DNA of 64,000 nucleotides from Tubulanus polymorphus (taxonomy: Eukaryota > Nemertea > Palaeonemertea > Tubulaniformes > Tubulanidae). The stretch is taken from contig NC_134025.1 in assembly GCF_964204645.1 (NCBI RefSeq), forward strand, positions 30,906,001 to 30,970,000. Reading direction: 5' to 3'. The translations under genes and the position numbers were made by a program. The notes under the pieces are model-generated. The model did not search any database and was not told the DNA's origin. It saw only the letters and a program-made list of their open reading frames with translations. Positions 1-13,536 of this stretch are shown here, piece by piece (position 1 is the first letter of the stretch; every line of letters starts with the position of its first letter).

Positions 1-1926
1 GAGGCGAGGGAGGTTGAGGCGAGGGAGGTTGAGGGAGGGAGGTTGAGGCGAGGGAGGTTGAGGGAGGGTGGTTGAGGCGAGGGAGGTTGAGGCGAGGGAG
101 GTTGAGGCGAGGGAGGTTGAGGGAGGGAGGTTGAGGCGAGGGAGGTTGAGGCGAGGGAGGTTGAGGCGAGGGAGGTTGAGGGAGGGAGGTTGAGGGAGGG
201 AGGTTGAGGGAGGGTGGTTGAGGCGAGGGAGGTTGAGGCGAGGGAGGTTGAGGGAGGGAGGTTGAGGGAGGGAGGTTGAGGGAGGGTGGTTGAGGCGAGG
301 GAGGTTGAGGCGAGGGAGGTTGAGGGAGGGTGGTTGAGGCGAGGGAGGTTGAGGCGAGGGAGGTTGAGGGAGGGAGGTTGAGGGAGGGTGGTTGAGGTGA
401 GGAAGGTTGAGGGAGGGAGGTTGAGGGAGGGAGGTTGAGGGAGGGAGGTTGAGGGAGGGAGGTTGAGGGAGGGAGGTTGAGGGAGGGTGGTTGAGGCGAG
501 GGAGGTTGAGGCGAGGGAGGTTGAGGGAGGGTGGTTGAGGCGAGGGAGGTTGAGGCGAGGGAGGTTGAGGGAGGGAGGTTGAGGGAGGGAGGTTGAGGGA
601 GGGTGGTTGAGGTGAGGAAGGTTGAGGGAGGGAGGTTGAGGGAGGGAGGTTGAGGCGAGGGAGGTTGAGGCGAGGGAGGTTGAGGGAGGGAGGTTGAGGC
701 GAGGGAGGTTGAGGGAGGGAGGTTGAGGCGAGGGAGGTTGAGGCGAGGGAGGTTGAGGGAGGGAGGTTGAGGCGAGGGAGGTTGAGGGAGGGAGGTTGAG
801 GCGAGGGAGGTTGAGGGAGGGTGGTTGAGGCGAGGGAGGTTGAGGCGAGGGAGGTTGAGGCGAGGGAGGTTGAGGCGAGGGAGGTTGAGGGAGGGAGGTT
901 GAGGCGAGGGAGGTTGAGGCGAGGGAGGTTGAGGGAGGGAGGTTGAGGCGAGGGAGGTTGAGGGAGGGAGGTTGAGGCGAGGGAGGTTGAGGGAGGGAGG
1001 TTGAGGCGAGGGAGGTTGAGGGAGGGAGGTTGAGGCGAGGGAGGTTGAGGGAGGGAAGTTGAGGCGAGGGAGGTTGAGGCGAGGGAGGTTGAGGCGAGGG
1101 AGGTTGAGGCGAGGGAGGTTGAGGCGAGGGAGGTTGAGGGAGGGAGGTTAAGGGAGGGAGGTTGAGGCGAGGGAGGTTGAGGGAGGGAGGTTAAGGGAGG
1201 GAGGTTGAGGCGAGGGAGGTTGAGGGAGGGAAGTTGAGGCGAGGGAGGTTGAGGCGAGGGAGGTTGAGGCGAGGGAGGTTGAGGCGAGGGAGGTTGAGGC
1301 GAGGGAGGTTGAGGGAGGGTGGTTGAGGCGAGGGAGGTTGAGGCGAGGGAGGTTGAGGCGAGGGAGGTTGAGGCGAGGGAGGTTGAGGGAGGGAGGTTGA
1401 GGCGAGGGAGGTTGAGGCGAGGGAGGTTGAGGGAGGGAGGTTGAGGCGAGGGAGGTTGAGGGAGGGAGGTTGAGGCGAGGGAGGTTGAGGGAGGGAGGTT
1501 GAGGCGAGGGAGGTTGAGGGAGGGAGGTTGAGGCGAGGGAGGTTGAGGCGAGGGAGGTTGAGGCGAGGGAGGTTGAGGGAGGGAGGTTGAGGGAGGGAGG
1601 TTGAGGGAGGGTGGTTGAGGCGAGGGAGGTTGAGGCGAGGGAGGTTGAGGCGAGGGAGGTTGAGGGAGGGAGGTTGAGGCGAGGGAGGTTGAGGGAGGGA
1701 GGTTGAGGCGAGGGAGGTTGAGGGAGGGAGGTTGAGGGAGGGAGGTTAAGGGAGGGAGGTTGAGGGAGGGAAGTTGAGGCGAGGGAGGTTGAGGCGAGGG
1801 AGGTTGAGGGAGGGAGGTTGAGGGAGGGAGGTTGAGGGAGGGAGGTTAAGGGAGGGAGGTTGAGGCGAGGGAGGTTGAGGGAGGGAGGGAGGTTGAGGGA
1901 GGGAGGTTAAGGGAGGGAGGGGAGAG
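1..1926. repeat. G-rich 14/15-bp minisatellite
   Basis: Over 120 tandem units of about 14-15 bp alternate between two main forms, GAGGCGAGGGAGGTT and GAGGGAGGGAGGTT, with a few variants (TGGTT, AAGTT, TTAAGG). The plus strand has almost no C outside CG, and runs of GGGAGGG give it G-quadruplex potential. The array lies just beyond the last visible exon of URB1, so it is probably inside a URB1 intron. The Pro/Leu-rich frame on the other strand is a translation of the repeat and not a gene. Confidence 0.97.
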
Positions 1927-2353
1927 GACTTCAACGTTTCAAGTTATCAGTAGATGTTGTATCTAAAAAGTGTTTACTTTCCACACTAAAATATCATGTT
2001 ATGAACTAATGTTGTGATGAAAGGTTTTTATTTTTTATAATTCATATTTTAAAGAGTTGATAAATATATTAAATATATTGGTGCTTCAAAAATTGATAGT
2101 TTAGTTGTATTAACTTCAACATCAATGCAGTGAGGGCCTCTCAGGGTTATTTTAGTGGGTTTGAGGTTTCTTTTTCCCCTCAACCATCTGAGCTCTACTC
2201 CAAGACATTATCAGCAGATTTGAAGTTTCCTTTTCCTGATTAATGGGGAGAGAGACCAGAGATACACCTTCAACACCAGAAAACTCATCCCTCATGAACC
2301 AGTGAAAGAGCAATGTTTAAACTCTCTCTCTCTTTGTCACTGGTAGAAATTAC
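1927..2353. other. non-coding stretch, probably URB1 intron
   Basis: AT-rich unique sequence between the minisatellite and the last visible URB1 exon. I looked on the minus strand for the next URB1 exon, which should continue the conserved block after the YDPCFLL motif, and did not find it. Nothing else is recognisable. Confidence 0.5.
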
Positions 2354-5300
2354 CTGGTCTCAGTAAGTAACCAAACAGTGGTAACAAGAAACATGGATCA
2401 TAAATATCCTTATTCTCCTCAGTAATATGCTTCTCATTGTCAGCTGTTGATAAAGCCTAGAAAATATACAAAACTAATATCAAATTCTGCAAAAGCAATA
2501 ATTCCTCTGAAAAATAAATCGAACGATTCTTACCAGTAATTTACGAGTGAGTGGAAATTTCAATGCAGATTTTAAAACTTTCTCAGTATCGAGACACAAC
2601 ATTACATCCTCCATTTTAGGTTCCGTTCTCAGAGAAGGGCCGACAGATTTCCGCGTAAAATGATGGTCCATTGCCTTCTGACCCCAGAAAAATGGTCTGA
2701 ATACAATAAACAATATAGATGATGATGTAAATTTATAAACTTTGAACTGTGTCTTTGAAAAATCTGTTATGAATTAACAAACCTATAACTTGACATATCA
2801 ACGGGAGCAGTTTCATAAAGTCTTAATAAATAAATCAACTTTACATCTGAAATAAGTCATGTGAAATAATAACATTAAAAATCGAAAAAGAGATCCTCAC
2901 AATCTGTGAAATAATGACAATCATTACCTGAACTCGACAGAGTAGCGTTATACGCAGCTAACAATGAAGCTACATGGTCGCTATGACAACAGGAAGGATC
3001 GAGGATTACTAACTGCGTTAATAATTCAATCAAATCGCCTGAAAAAATATGACAGATTTTAGTTTCCTGTGAGAATTGGAGTATAATCATCGAACTGTGG
3101 AACTGAATTCTGAACTGTGGAATACAGGAATGTGGAACTGGATTCAGAACCGTGGAACTGGATAGAGAAATGTGGAATACAAACCTTTAGCTATATGCGT
3201 ATTTTCATTGATGATTATCTGATGAAATTGTGAATGCGACATCAACATTTCGTACATAGTTTTAACAGACGGAGTTTTATCTGAATCAGTTGAATATAAC
3301 TTCACTACTATTTCTCTGATTAATGATAACATTTGAGGTGAATGATAATACTTCCTAGAAAATAGAATAGAACAACAACAGGAATCAGTGACATTTATTC
3401 ATAAATACATCTACAGTAGACTCCGCTTGAGACAGAGATAAATATTCAACCCGTTTCACTCGTTGAAATATCAGTCACATCTCATCTGACTCAGATATCA
3501 CTCTCAAATCGGACAAGTCCAACTCGATCGGAGTCTACTATCAATATTTCTGCACACAAACCTGCAACAACTTCTGAAGATTTTCATCCAGTTATTTTCA
3601 AGCGCTGTCCACAATTCATCTTCCGAAGCAAAATCCTGTAACAAGAGAAAGATGGATTAGTGAAGACTCATTCTCAGAGCGTAGATGTCTACTGATTCTA
3701 TAGATGGATAATCATACTTACTTTCACAACTTCTTTCAAACTGTTCAGAACATCTGATAAACTTGTTGGATGTTCTTCCCTTTTCGAATAGGTTTTGACG
3801 ATATTTGATAAACTTGTGAATAACTGTGGAAGTTCACTGATTATAACACTTGAGTTCAGTGTAATACAACGTCTCAATACAGCATGAAACACAAGTAAAT
3901 GTTGATCTGAAACTGGACTGATCTTTCCACATGATTCAACGATAGACTTCATAACACACGCCAAATCATCTGTAAAAAGTACCGGTAATCAATATCAGGG
4001 TTTTTAAGGCTTCCCTAATTAACAATGACTACAGTCCTTAAATTTCAGAAATTTTGGGAGGGAAACCTGGTTTGTAGAGTTGTTTACCACTGAAAAACAG
4101 AATTTGGAAATTCTAGGGCATTAAGGGTTTTAAGGTGTTGTGATAGAAGTATTGAAGAGATACCTTCAATAAGATGTGGAATCAATGAAACTAAGATGTC
4201 GATCTTTAGTTTCACATTTTCTTTCAGTTCATCTTTAATCAACTGTTTGAACAATGTCTTCCAAAATGAGTTCATCAAAACGACGACTGTTTCTTCAACG
4301 GTTTCTGAGATAAGAATGTTAAAACACACATAAATAAATGAACATTTTACAGGTGAAAATATAAAATCCTATAATAAGAATGAAATATCATCCAAAATGT
4401 TTCCGAAATGGATTTTTTTACTTCATCCTTATTGCAGGAATTCGATTGTTTGTTGAGTTTCATCAATGATTATTTATTAATGGATGAATTCATTAAGACG
4501 AGGACTTACTGCGGCATGTTGTATCTCTTGAGACATGTTTCAAATACGTATCGATCAGTTGAAGATATTTGAGTTTATTTGATGTTTTCAGATTGTTCGA
4601 TTTGATCCAGTTACTGACACTTTCTAAACATTTTGGAGACTGTTTTATAACGGTTCTAACTATATTCATTCTGATCGCTGATTCTGCTGAAAGCTCCAAC
4701 AGTTCAATAAACAACTTCTCGTCGACACGGAGACAATAATTCGGAAATACGACTACAAGTTTATCGATGACACGCAGTAAATTATCATCGCAGCTTTCGG
4801 CAGACGACAATTCAAGGAAATTATTCATTGCCCCAAGTGAAAATGGAAGAGGGTTTGAAATCTGCGATGATCTGTCATTCAATAAACACTGCAGTAAATC
4901 TACTATCAGTGTTTTAATCGATGTTATTTCTGTGTTCTGCTGTTGTCGTTCGCGCAATAGTTTCAATAACAATTCCACCATTTCAACAATCAGACCGGTA
5001 TCCATGGATACGCGGAACGGCTCAATCAAATCGAATAAAGATTCGATATTATCGTCAAGATTTTTTAAAGAATGTTTGATTTTGTTGATGTACGGATCAG
5101 TGAAATCTTTATTCAATGTAAGATTCTGTGAATTCATCATAGCCACGAGTTTAGACAGTTTGCGCGAGATGATTTTCTTCCTATTTTGATGCGGATCATT
5201 GGATGTTGGTATGAAATTGTCGATGACGCAGGGATGAGTGAGAATTGTACGACACATTTGAAGTTTTATCGCGACACCGTCCTCATCGCTCTTAATCTCT

Positions 5301-8300
5301 GATGTCAACAACGTAATCAGTAATTCAAACGTAGTATTCACAATTTTCTCGAAGTCTTTATTCTCCTGAAATTCAAATTGGGATTGAAATATAGGGTTGA
5401 CCTTGGGTAATACAACAACTTATCCAAATAACGACTGCTCCTTGTTTTTTTTATGTAAAGTTAAAATCACTTACTATGTTTGAACTGCAGACGTGCTGTA
5501 GACAGAATAGTAAATGTTTAGTCGTAAGAACAGTTTCACCGAGCGAAACTGATTTCACTTGTTTCAATAACTGTTCACACGTTTCACTATAAACTAAACT
5601 TTTCATTCCATGTAACAAACAATTCTTCAAAGAGCTACTGAAATCTCGACAGTTTGAAATTGCTGACAACATCGACTTCTTTTTCGAGACCTTCAAATAC
5701 AGAATATTCAGAAATAAACTTTTAAACATGTCTTCATAATCTAGACACAGTTCTACAGCTCTTGGCCAAGTTTGACTACAAGAGTTAAATCAGTTCAATC
5801 ATAAATATCAGCTATTCCTTTCATGAGTCAATTCTTATGGATGTAGGTCATGAGATGAACGTAGGAACATGATATACTTACAGTGGGAGGGGCTTGATGG
5901 TTTAACAGTTTGATGTATTTGAATAACGACCAATCAGACGTGATCTTTTCGTAAGAGGAAATAACGCGACAGAAAGAATCGGGTTGAAATTGTGTGAATA
6001 AAATATCAATCAAAACGACGGATAAATATTCATGAATTACGTCTGCAAGAAAACAAATAAACATTTTAAAAAATTTTTTTTTGAACAGTTTTATGAGAAA
6101 AAAATTTACTTGTTTCAAAGATAAATGAAAACTGAGACACTCTAAACATATTGAGTACAGAGGACTCTATTTAACTGGTGCCGCAAATAATCACCGAATT
6201 CCATAGAAAATTTTACAAATTTTTACCTGAACAAGAAACTTTCTCATCTTTCACACATTGTAAACAAGCAGTGACTAAAACACTGAACGGTAATCTGTAA
6301 TATATAAGAGAGAAATACACGTAGAAGATCCGGTTTCACAGCTTCAGCAAAAACATCAAACTCTATAGGGTTAAACTTAATATCCAACAACTGATTCCAG
6401 AACAACTCATGCAATGAAATAGATTGAATTCATTGATATGTTACCTGTTGTTTGTATCTGTGACTGGTTTTGATTTTGGTTTCCCAGAAAACGGAGGAAT
6501 AGTAGAATTCACTGTAGATTTCCTCAATGCTGCAGAATGATATGAGATTTTACTCATAGAAATAAACACTTTAAAACAATCTAAAACATCAGAAACATGA
6601 CTTACATTTTAATAGTTCATCTATGTTATTTTTGTCCTGTTTTTGAGTTGAAGTTGAAATTTGTGTCGAGGAGACGGATTCCAAAATCAGATCAATGAAT
6701 AAATGAGGACTCGCGATAATAGATTGAAATATCGTGTCTAAGAATGCGAGAATCTCAGATTGAGATTGTTTCTTATCGTTTAAATGATTCAACCAGATCA
6801 ATAATTCATCCTCTTTTCCTTCGAAGTTTCCCATTTTCACCAACACCTGAAATCAAAATTCACAAAATATAAAAAATCTCGATCTTGATTCACAATTGCC
6901 GACCAACAATTCAACTAGGGTTGAAAACTTCAGAACTAGGGTCCAGTTTCACATAAATGCTTTTAACTATTAAATTGATACAATTTCTTCATTAATTCAG
7001 ATTACAATGAATTGTTTTTTAGTTCATCATTTCTATGAAATTGAACCGTGCTCCGGTGAATCAGGTATGAATTTTAGTAGATCAATAAATTGTCAGTACC
7101 TTCACTGTGAGTTTTTGTATTTCTGTAAACTGTTTTGTATTCTCAGGTGGAATCATAGTGAACATGTGTAACACTATAAAACTCAAACACTTATCATTGA
7201 TCTAAAATAAAACAAAGATTTATTTAATATGAGACAAAAATTCCATCCAGACCGTGGGCAGCACGCTTGCCACAGAGCTGACAAAATATCTAAAATTTTC
7301 CTATTCCAATTCAATGACGTCCACCAATTCCAACTGCTCCGGAATTTATTCGGTACTACGAGTTGAGGTGAGGACGCACAGTCTACTGTATTTACAAATC
7401 ATACTGTTATATACCTTTGTCGTCCAAGGAATAATTCTTGCGTCCACTTTACTCAAAATGGATAGAACTTTACTGTATAAACAGGTAAGTTCTTCACTGC
7501 TGCTCCCGCTGCTGCTGCTGCTGCTGCTGTTCTCATCAGATAACTCCATCACAGTAGACAGAATGATACTCAGTATTGTCTCCCACGTAGAATCAAACGA
7601 CTGAAAGAAATCTTGATGCAGCAGAATTGTATCTAAAAGTGTCGACATCCGTTCGATCTGCGAAGGCTTCGGTAAATCTGAAAATCCACGAGAAAATATC
7701 TTAAAATCAAGCAATAAATTCTCAAGATCCAGTTCTATAGTTTATTGACTATTGAGTTAAAATCAGTTTGTTTGAGAACTGTGGAACCGACTCCAGGAAT
7801 CAGTTCCTCTGTTAGGCCCCAAAGTTTGAATCTAGAATTAAAACTGTAGCCTATTTCAATGCATTAAATATAGAGACACATTATACACGGGGAACTATGG
7901 AACTGAGTTCTAGGGTAGGCTTTATAGTCAAGTTCCAACTCTAACCAGAGGGTTAACTCAGACTTTAAATCCAGGTCCACAGTTTTAGGTTTGACTCTTT
8001 AAGTTAAAGTTAGTTCATTTCCGATGTCCTAATTCTCAATTGTTAACCTATGAACTGTTGAACTGATTAATAAAATTGATTGACGTATATTACGGACCTG
8101 AAGAGATGTCACTGTTGTCTTCTTTTTTCTCTTTGTTCGATGAACTTTTCCAATGAACTGTTAACGTTTTTGCATCAGGCAAATACTGAAATTAAAATCA
8201 TCGTTTCAATGTATATGATCAGTTAGATTAGTTCCCAAACATCCCCTTACATCGTCTGGTATTCATACAGACCTTGTACATGTGCTGTTGAAGTAGATGT

Positions 8301-11300
8301 TTGAATTGAAGTCTCCTTGAATTCTGATAATTCAGTTGATCGTACAAATTTACAACATGAATACAACTTCTCAATATACACTGCATAAACTGCATCAGGA
8401 TATTCTCCTCGAAAACAGACGCCGGTTGCTTCTTCTGTAAATACACAAATCAATCACTCATTTCTCGAACTCCAGCGTTTGAAATTCTATTTTTACAACA
8501 GGTTGTAACAATATCAACGTCTAACACATTGTTTCGAACTATTGAAACAAATACAGCAGTACAATGAAGCTGGTTTTTGGTTTCTTCACACTTTCAATAT
8601 CTACAACATTGAGCTGAAACTTTTTACTTTCAAACCAAAGCCCCTAAACTGTGGAACTGGACTTGCATTATTTTACTTGAAGAAGGTAAATTCTGATTGA
8701 TTGTAAACACGAACCTTCAGCGCTTGAGTGACTGCGATATCTTTAGGCGGAAAAATACAATTCAAACATCGAGAAATTTGTTTCTCGATCGAGGAATTTT
8801 GTTGAAGGATAAATTGAAGCAAGGAGTCATCGGTAACAGTGAACACCTGAATATTAAACACACAGAAAAATCATTAGTCATAGAATATTCGAGATACCTT
8901 CTAATCCCCCGCTAAATATAAAACAAGTCGAAAATATTCCCTTGTTGTTATAAGATGAAATGATTAAGAATTATGTCCCTAATAGTGCAATTTCAATAAT
9001 TTCAAACTGGATTTAACAAACTATTAGTTAACAAACAGATTTTCTAGTAGCCTGAAGTTTACTATAACAAGGTTCAACTGTAGTTATCTTCAGAAATACT
9101 GCTAAACTATTAGCTCAAGGAAACATTTCAGACCATTTTTCAGAAAAATAGTGTGGGATTTTAAATCATCAATTTACAACACAGATTCGCAGTGTTTCAT
9201 CGATGGTTACCTTCTGTAGAAATTGAATACAAAGTTTCCAGTTAGTAGTCGGTCTAGGGACGAATAGATGATTGACCGTCATTATATATTTGGATGTCAG
9301 ATCAGGAGAACCTTTCAATATTCCTAGCAGTAATTCCTGTAAATTTCCCTCTATTTGTGGTTGTTTTATGTGAACAATGAAATTATACAGAGTATCATTC
9401 TCAACTCTGAAATTAACAAAGTATACATTCATTACTAAACGCACAAGAATAAATAAATCATGGGTCAGTGGCTCAAAAACTGGTTAATGTTTACCAGTTG
9501 CAGAGAGCTGACATCAAAACAGCATTGTGACCACCGTGCATTTAACGAGGCTTCGAACAACTGACCCCAGATAAAAACATGTTGCTTCTTACTTTGTATT
9601 GTTCCCGGTTGAGATTTCTTTGAAAATGATTCCTAGTTTTGGAGAACAGCATAATTCCATCATCAACGGATGAACGAGATTTCGGATGAATTTTTTATCA
9701 TCGGTATCTTCTTCAACATCCTGAATTATACAGAATTATTCATTAAACGCAATTCACACAAACTTGAAGAGGATTGTTCATGTTACAAGCACAGTAGATC
9801 AGAGGCAAACGTGCAGTCTACTGTTTAACTTTCATACCGCTAGAATTTCCAGTTTTGCAAAGTTTTTCCTCTTTCCTCCTTTCTTTGGTTTATCGCCGAT
9901 GGTGGTTTTCGATTGTGGACCTTTCCAGTTATACAGTTGACAAAGCTGCACGAGAACATCAGTGGAGAATATTCTTAATTTCAGAGTCTTCATTAAACCA
10001 GGATTCTTCACAATCTGCAATTCAACAAAAATCAAACTCATAGAATACGATATAATATTATTGAATTTCATCTAAATGAAAGTCACGAGTTATAGAGAGG
10101 AGCCATTTTAACTTGGTGCCAAAACCAATAATTGTGACTGGTAGTTCTGATGTGTAGGTTAATTCATTCGAATTAGAAATACTAGCTTTTACTACTAGTG
10201 CACAGAGTAGCTACATCAGGCTAATGAATAAAGACCATGGAGAAACAACAACAGTAGTTATACTAAATGACATTAGAGAAGACTGAGTGAGCAGGAGACT
10301 TTACTCATTTACCTGATGAATCTAATATGCGCTGCGCAGTAGTAAAAACTCTGATTTCAAATAAAATTTGTTAACCTTCATCAGTTAATTCCTCATGTTT
10401 GCTGAATGTTACTTAAAACGTATCTCAAAGTTCTATCTAAAAATCAAAATTCTATCAAAAACAACAAACCTTTTCATGAATGATAGGAATAATTAACTGT
10501 ATTGTACTAATCTTCTCATACATCAATCCAGGGAAAATACTTTGAAATATTCTTCCTGCAAAACATCATTAAATTCATTGTTACAAAACGTGGATAATTT
10601 CACTACATTTTATCGAAAACAATTTATGAACAATAAATGTTGTACGTTTAATAAAATACGAACCTGGAAGTGATAGAAACTGTTTAATAATTGCGTTATT
10701 ACCAGTAATAAGAAACGCCATAAAGAAATGAGTAATTGCAAGTTTTACATCCTAGAAAAACAGAAATAAATCAAAGTATATTGTAAAAGATAATAGTGAT
10801 GTATAAATCATAGTGTCCATAAGCAGGTGTGGATCGAGGGAGTTTTGTACAAAAACCATCAAATATTTTGAGTTGAGCTTTTTAAATGAACTCTTTAACT
10901 TGCTACTGCCTTGTTATATTAATAATGAATCTTATAAATTTCTCATTTTATGAGGACAAGTTTTCTACTTGGAAATGCTGTAAAAGGCATGTGATGCCTT
11001 AATTACGAATAAACCTCCAAGTATACATTTTTAATGACCAAAAATACCCTTATTGTCTTCAGAAGAAGTCCTTGAATCCACTTCTGATGAGCTTTATAAA
11101 AAAGAAAACGGTGTTTTAAATTTGGTGAAGTGAACGCCAAGTTGATGTATATTTTACCTGACTGCAATTTTTATCCATTGTTAAAAGTTCCGCGATTTCT
11201 TGCATTTTAACTTGAGATAAAATCGTAGAAACGGCTCGTCCAGTTTGAGAAATGATCGTCGATAGCAACGATAACGCCGCTATTTTAGGAATCGATGTTT

Positions 11301-13195
11301 TCGATCTCGTGAAAATGTAATTGATACAATTTAAATGATTCGTCAATAATTGACTGATGATTTCCTGCGATATTTTCTTGAACGAAGTCAAATCATCGGC
11401 GATTCTGATCAAGATACATTCGAGTAGTTGAAAAATGAGACCGATCTGAAAAATTAAAATTCATGTTTAAATGTAGAGTTAAAACCCACTAAATACCGAT
11501 GAAATGATTAAAACAAAATTAATTCATCAAGACTAAAATCAAAGACACAACGTCTCAGACTTTGGAATATCTTTTTAGAGCCAAACCTGACAATGGTCTC
11601 TGCGGAGTAAGTTCGAAACGTCATATCTTTTTATGTTTTTAAGTTTGTATATTTGTTTTATCGCCATGTTTAAATATCATTCTTTATCCAGTAAAAGGAG
11701 AATTTTATTACTGTAAGTAAGAAGTGACTAACTTGATGAGGAGGTCTTTTCTGCAGTAGAACATTAAATATTTGGCTGCATCCACCTCCGTGTTGACAAA
11801 ATCCAGCAACGATGTCATATTTCACTTTATTTGGAAAATCTTTTGCAGATTTAATGAACTTTTCAACAGCTGAAACAAAGTGAGATTGTCAGTGTAATCA
11901 ACCACGCCCACTGCAGCACTGAATCAGCAAATATCCAGCAAGTCATATATCACTGCACATAGCCACATTGACGTATATAGAAATGAGTTTATTGTGGGGA
12001 CTGAAGCTTTTATTAAGGTTTATAGAGTGATTGAGTGACTGGAAAACAAATCAAAATCCAGAATTGAGGAATATTCTTTACGGTTAAGGTTACGTAAACC
12101 GCGTAACCCTAGTTGTGGCCTGTTTATGCAAATCAGACCAATCACACCCAGGGCTAGTAAACAAGCTAACCCCTGGTGTGGCCTTGATGATTATATCAGC
12201 TGACCACCTTTAAACCAATCAGAACTTGCCTCAGGGTTAGTCCACTCTAACCCTAGGTAAAACAGCAGAGTGGTGACAACCTACCAACAACCACAGGGCA
12301 AGAATGGACTACCCTAGGATTATACCACCTGAGGTCAATGGAATAACCCTAACCCTAGGGCTATTACACCTGAGTAAGGGTTAGTCCATTCCAATCATAG
12401 GTGAGGGAAGTTAATTCAAATTAGGTGACAAACTATAGACAAGTCACAATCTTAAACACCTTCCAAGGGGAAACACCTTCCCAGGGGATACTCATGTTTA
12501 CAGTGGATAATACACTACAATCATCAGAAATCATTGGAATTTTTCTAAACTCTTTTCAATATTTACAGAACTAGTCGTATAGGATAATGATGAATATACT
12601 ACATTTGAGTATTTCTGACTGAAGAAAGATTGAATAAATTTTGAGATACGAGCCCCGGATCAAAATCTCATCAGTCACCAGAGTATAGTTTCCCACTATG
12701 TGGCGCTAGTGTTACTAAGGATTTAGGGTTATGGTAGAGATAAAGCACATAACCATTGGGGACAAAGTTCACGCTTTACATCTCACACAACCCCCAAATG
12801 TAATCCTATCAGGCTAGAACTTTTGAAACCGAATTATTATTCAGAGTGGCCTGATACAACCAGTTACCCACAGTATCGGATGTTAGAATACACCGGTCTG
12901 GATGATTGCCCAACCCTGCTCGCCAGGTCTATCGTCCTGATAGCACTGGATACGTACCCAGTAAGATGTATTTCTCATCATTAATAAGTACATTGAATTC
13001 AACCTCAGTGAATTCTCCATCTATCAATTCTTCACCCTCGATCTGTTTCTCAGGAACAGCGGGAGCAGCTTCCAGTTCTCCATTCTCAGTATCATCGTCC
13101 ACATTATCCGATGATTTGTTTAATTGTTTCGAATGTTTCTTCTTTTTTATTAATGCTGTATTGTTTTGGTCATCAGATATTTTCCTTTTAGCCAT
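2354..13195 (-). CDS. URB1: URB1/NPA1 nucleolar pre-ribosome protein (3' end missing)
   Basis: Urb1/Npa1 is a large nucleolar HEAT/ARM-type scaffold that acts on early pre-60S particles. The start codon is at 13193-13195 and is followed by a Lys-rich nuclear-localisation stretch (residues 2-25). Exons, 5' to 3' on the minus strand: 13195-12958, 11869-11733, 11445-11158, 10751-10664, 10555-10470, 10014-9838, 9720-9593, 9406-9211, 8846-8715, 8434-8273, 8185-8098, 7677-7415, 7201-7100, 6846-6606, 6529-6445, 6294-6227, 6042-5882, 5775-5475, 5365-4510, 4304-4164, 3969-3722, 3635-3562, 3354-3185, 3038-2928, 2846-2783, 2696-2534, 2456-2354. About 1,620 residues are encoded. Recognised conserved blocks: VEKFIKSAKDFP, SLLSTIISQTG, LCQLYNWKG, LVHPLMMELCCS, AYNATLSSS, and near the end WGQKAMDHH and YDPCFLLPLF, as I recall them from human URB1. 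Exon 12 carries a poly-Ser run from a CTG/AGC repeat. Phases agree at every junction except exons 17/18, where one base is unexplained. Roughly the last quarter of the protein lies outside the window. Confidence 0.92.
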
Positions 13196-13536
13196 TGAAA
13201 CTTATAGAAATTGTCACTTAATTAATTACTTTTACACACGTGGAAAAAATGTTGGGAGATGTTTTGGCGCAACGACCTTGAAATAACGGGGATAGCTAGC
13301 CTTCACCGAAAAAGATAAAGCTCGGATCTGGTCGTACTACCGCGATGTGAATGGAATGCCCTGATGGGATTGATATACTCGGAGCTACCCATTTCTCGAT
13401 TCACTAACTAACGGAACAGGATTTTCATATGGATGTTAGGTAGCGCTGTTGACAGTAAGTAATGATTCAATGATTCACGGTCTGCTGATAATTAATTTTT
13501 GAAGTAAAAAGAAGGTTTTAAATACGATTCGTAAAA
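13196..13536. promoter_or_regulatory. divergent URB1/CHMP1 promoter region
   Basis: Only 341 bases separate the start codons of URB1 (minus) and CHMP1 (plus), so this stretch must hold both 5' UTRs and probably one shared bidirectional promoter. I see no clear TATA box facing either way, which fits housekeeping promoters. The inference rests on geometry. Confidence 0.55.

Noticed and set aside
1746-1934. Pro/Leu/Ser-rich ORF on the minus strand
   Set aside because: It is the translation of the 14/15-bp minisatellite; no start context, domain or splice partner.
7254-7604. 116-residue plus-strand ORF
   Set aside because: Lies antisense over URB1 exon 12; the poly-Leu run is the complement of the Ser repeat.
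12070-12420. CCCTAA-like phrases suggesting an interstitial telomere
   Set aside because: The CTAACCCTAGG phrases are scattered and part of a degenerate inverted repeat in a URB1 intron, not tandem TTAGGG.
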